A DNA stretch of 64,000 bases from Tretioscincus oriximinensis. Lineage: Eukaryota; Chordata; Lepidosauria; Squamata; Gymnophthalmidae. Of this stretch, positions 63,121 to 64,000 are shown piece after piece. The notes under the pieces are model-generated. The model worked only from the letters and a program-made list of their open reading frames with translations, ran no database searches and was not told the origin of the DNA. Where the stretch lies: NCBI GenBank assembly GCA_022410635.1, contig JAJVDF010000229.1, positions 78,552 to 142,551 on the forward strand, given 5' to 3'. Numbering within the stretch: the stretch's first letter is position 1; each line of letters starts with the position of its first letter. The position numbers were made by a program, and so were the translations under genes.

Positions 63121-64000
63121 GAATTCCTCATTAACAAGGCCTCCCTCCATAAGTATTAAAAATTGCAATGGCATTAAGTTCCAAAATAACCCGATCGGGA
63201 GCCCAGACATATGAACCCTTATTCTTTCTCAAACAAACCATTAGAAAATCCATATGGAACAGAGAAGAAGACTAACCAGGAAGTAAATACTGAGTATGCT
63301 CAGTATGAGATTCTGCACTGAGTAACCAGGAAGTGTATAAGATTCTCATCTCTCTCATTAACCAAGCGGACACACAAACGCTTGGAACGGGAATCCAGGC
63401 TGTTNCACAAAGGTGTCAGAAAGAGTCAGTAATCAGGAAATTCTGGTTTCTTCCATCTTTTTTCCTTGATGCATTCTGAGAACTCCACTGGAACGTGGAT
63501 TGAAACAATCATAATGTTGGAACATCCCAGTAACATCCAGGTAGGAAAACCTTGTTTGAAAGCACCAAGGTTTGAAGGCATCAGCCAATGACAGGAGAGA
63601 AACAGATCTTCTTAGGAACTGAATGCTTGATTTTACTTGCGTTGCCTTTTTGGCCAACAACTTCCACACAAGGCAAAACTACATGGAACTGACTATTCTT
63701 TACATGCTGTTATGAGCCAGGATTTCACGCATTTTGCCATCTCCGCATGTATGGACATGCACGAAGGGTTTACGTGTGTCCATAAAATACATTCAGGCAT
63801 GGAAACACACATGCAGACTTTATATGAGAATAGTTCCAATCCTGTAAATTACAATTCAATGCAAATCCACGCTATGGAAATTAGTGCACCCATGATTAGG
63901 GACAGGTGTTGGGATTCTCCCCCTGGGACATATATTAGAAATAAAATATATTATTAATATAACATTTATAGCTGGAACTAGCTACCAGAGAGAGGCCTCT
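63121..64000. other. Intergenic end of window
   Basis: No gene, RNA or clear repeat recognised. Confidence 0.3.

Overview
The window looks like nuclear DNA of a squamate reptile, most likely a lizard. The evidence is one large vertebrate gene with GT-AG introns in an AT-rich, repeat-dense background. The repeats are CR1, L2-type and L1 LINEs, Sauria/ACA-like tRNA-derived SINEs, and hAT-like and Tc1-like DNA elements. No genus can be named from the sequence alone. There is one 155-base assembly gap (38932-39086) and many isolated N bases, mostly inside repeats.

The only intact protein-coding gene recognised is PAXIP1 (PTIP), on the minus strand from the ATG at 37903 to the stop at 9824. Twenty coding exons were joined by hand with GT-AG junctions. 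They total 3312 bp and stay in frame throughout, giving 1103 residues: six BRCT domains, an acidic glutamate run and a long glutamine-rich centre. The first exon lies in a CpG island (about 37210-38560). Upstream of it are a GC box and two adjacent E2F-type sites.

Left flank (1-9800): the window opens inside an L1 ORF2 copy that keeps the endonuclease and C-terminal zinc-knuckle regions but has lost the reverse transcriptase. GAA-tailed SINEs, a CR1 3' end, Tc1-like MITEs and foldback repeats follow. The PAXIP1 introns (9913-37807) hold SINEs, old CR1 and L2 pieces, foldback MITEs and two well-preserved hAT-type elements with 8-bp target duplications. One of these sits 20 bases from a splice donor.

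Right flank (38600-64000): no intact gene was found. It holds CR1 ends, a 1.29-kb hAT-like transposon with what looks like a captured, decayed glypican (GPC4-like) first exon, the 5' half of an L1 (ORF1 only), a 2.9-kb 5'-truncated L1 with a 14-bp target duplication, a 65-70 bp minisatellite, a third L1 3' end running into a 400-bp triplet-repeat tract, and a CR1 reverse-transcriptase fragment.

Family labels used below: SINE-A = Sauria/ACA-like head with a tail resembling the local L2-type LINE; SINE-B = tRNA-like head with a GAA-rich tail; FB1 = foldback repeat with the core CTTCTTCAGAT; FB2 = foldback repeat with ends TGAGCCTT; TcM = about 56-74 bp Tc1-like MITE flanked by TA. These labels are local, not database names.
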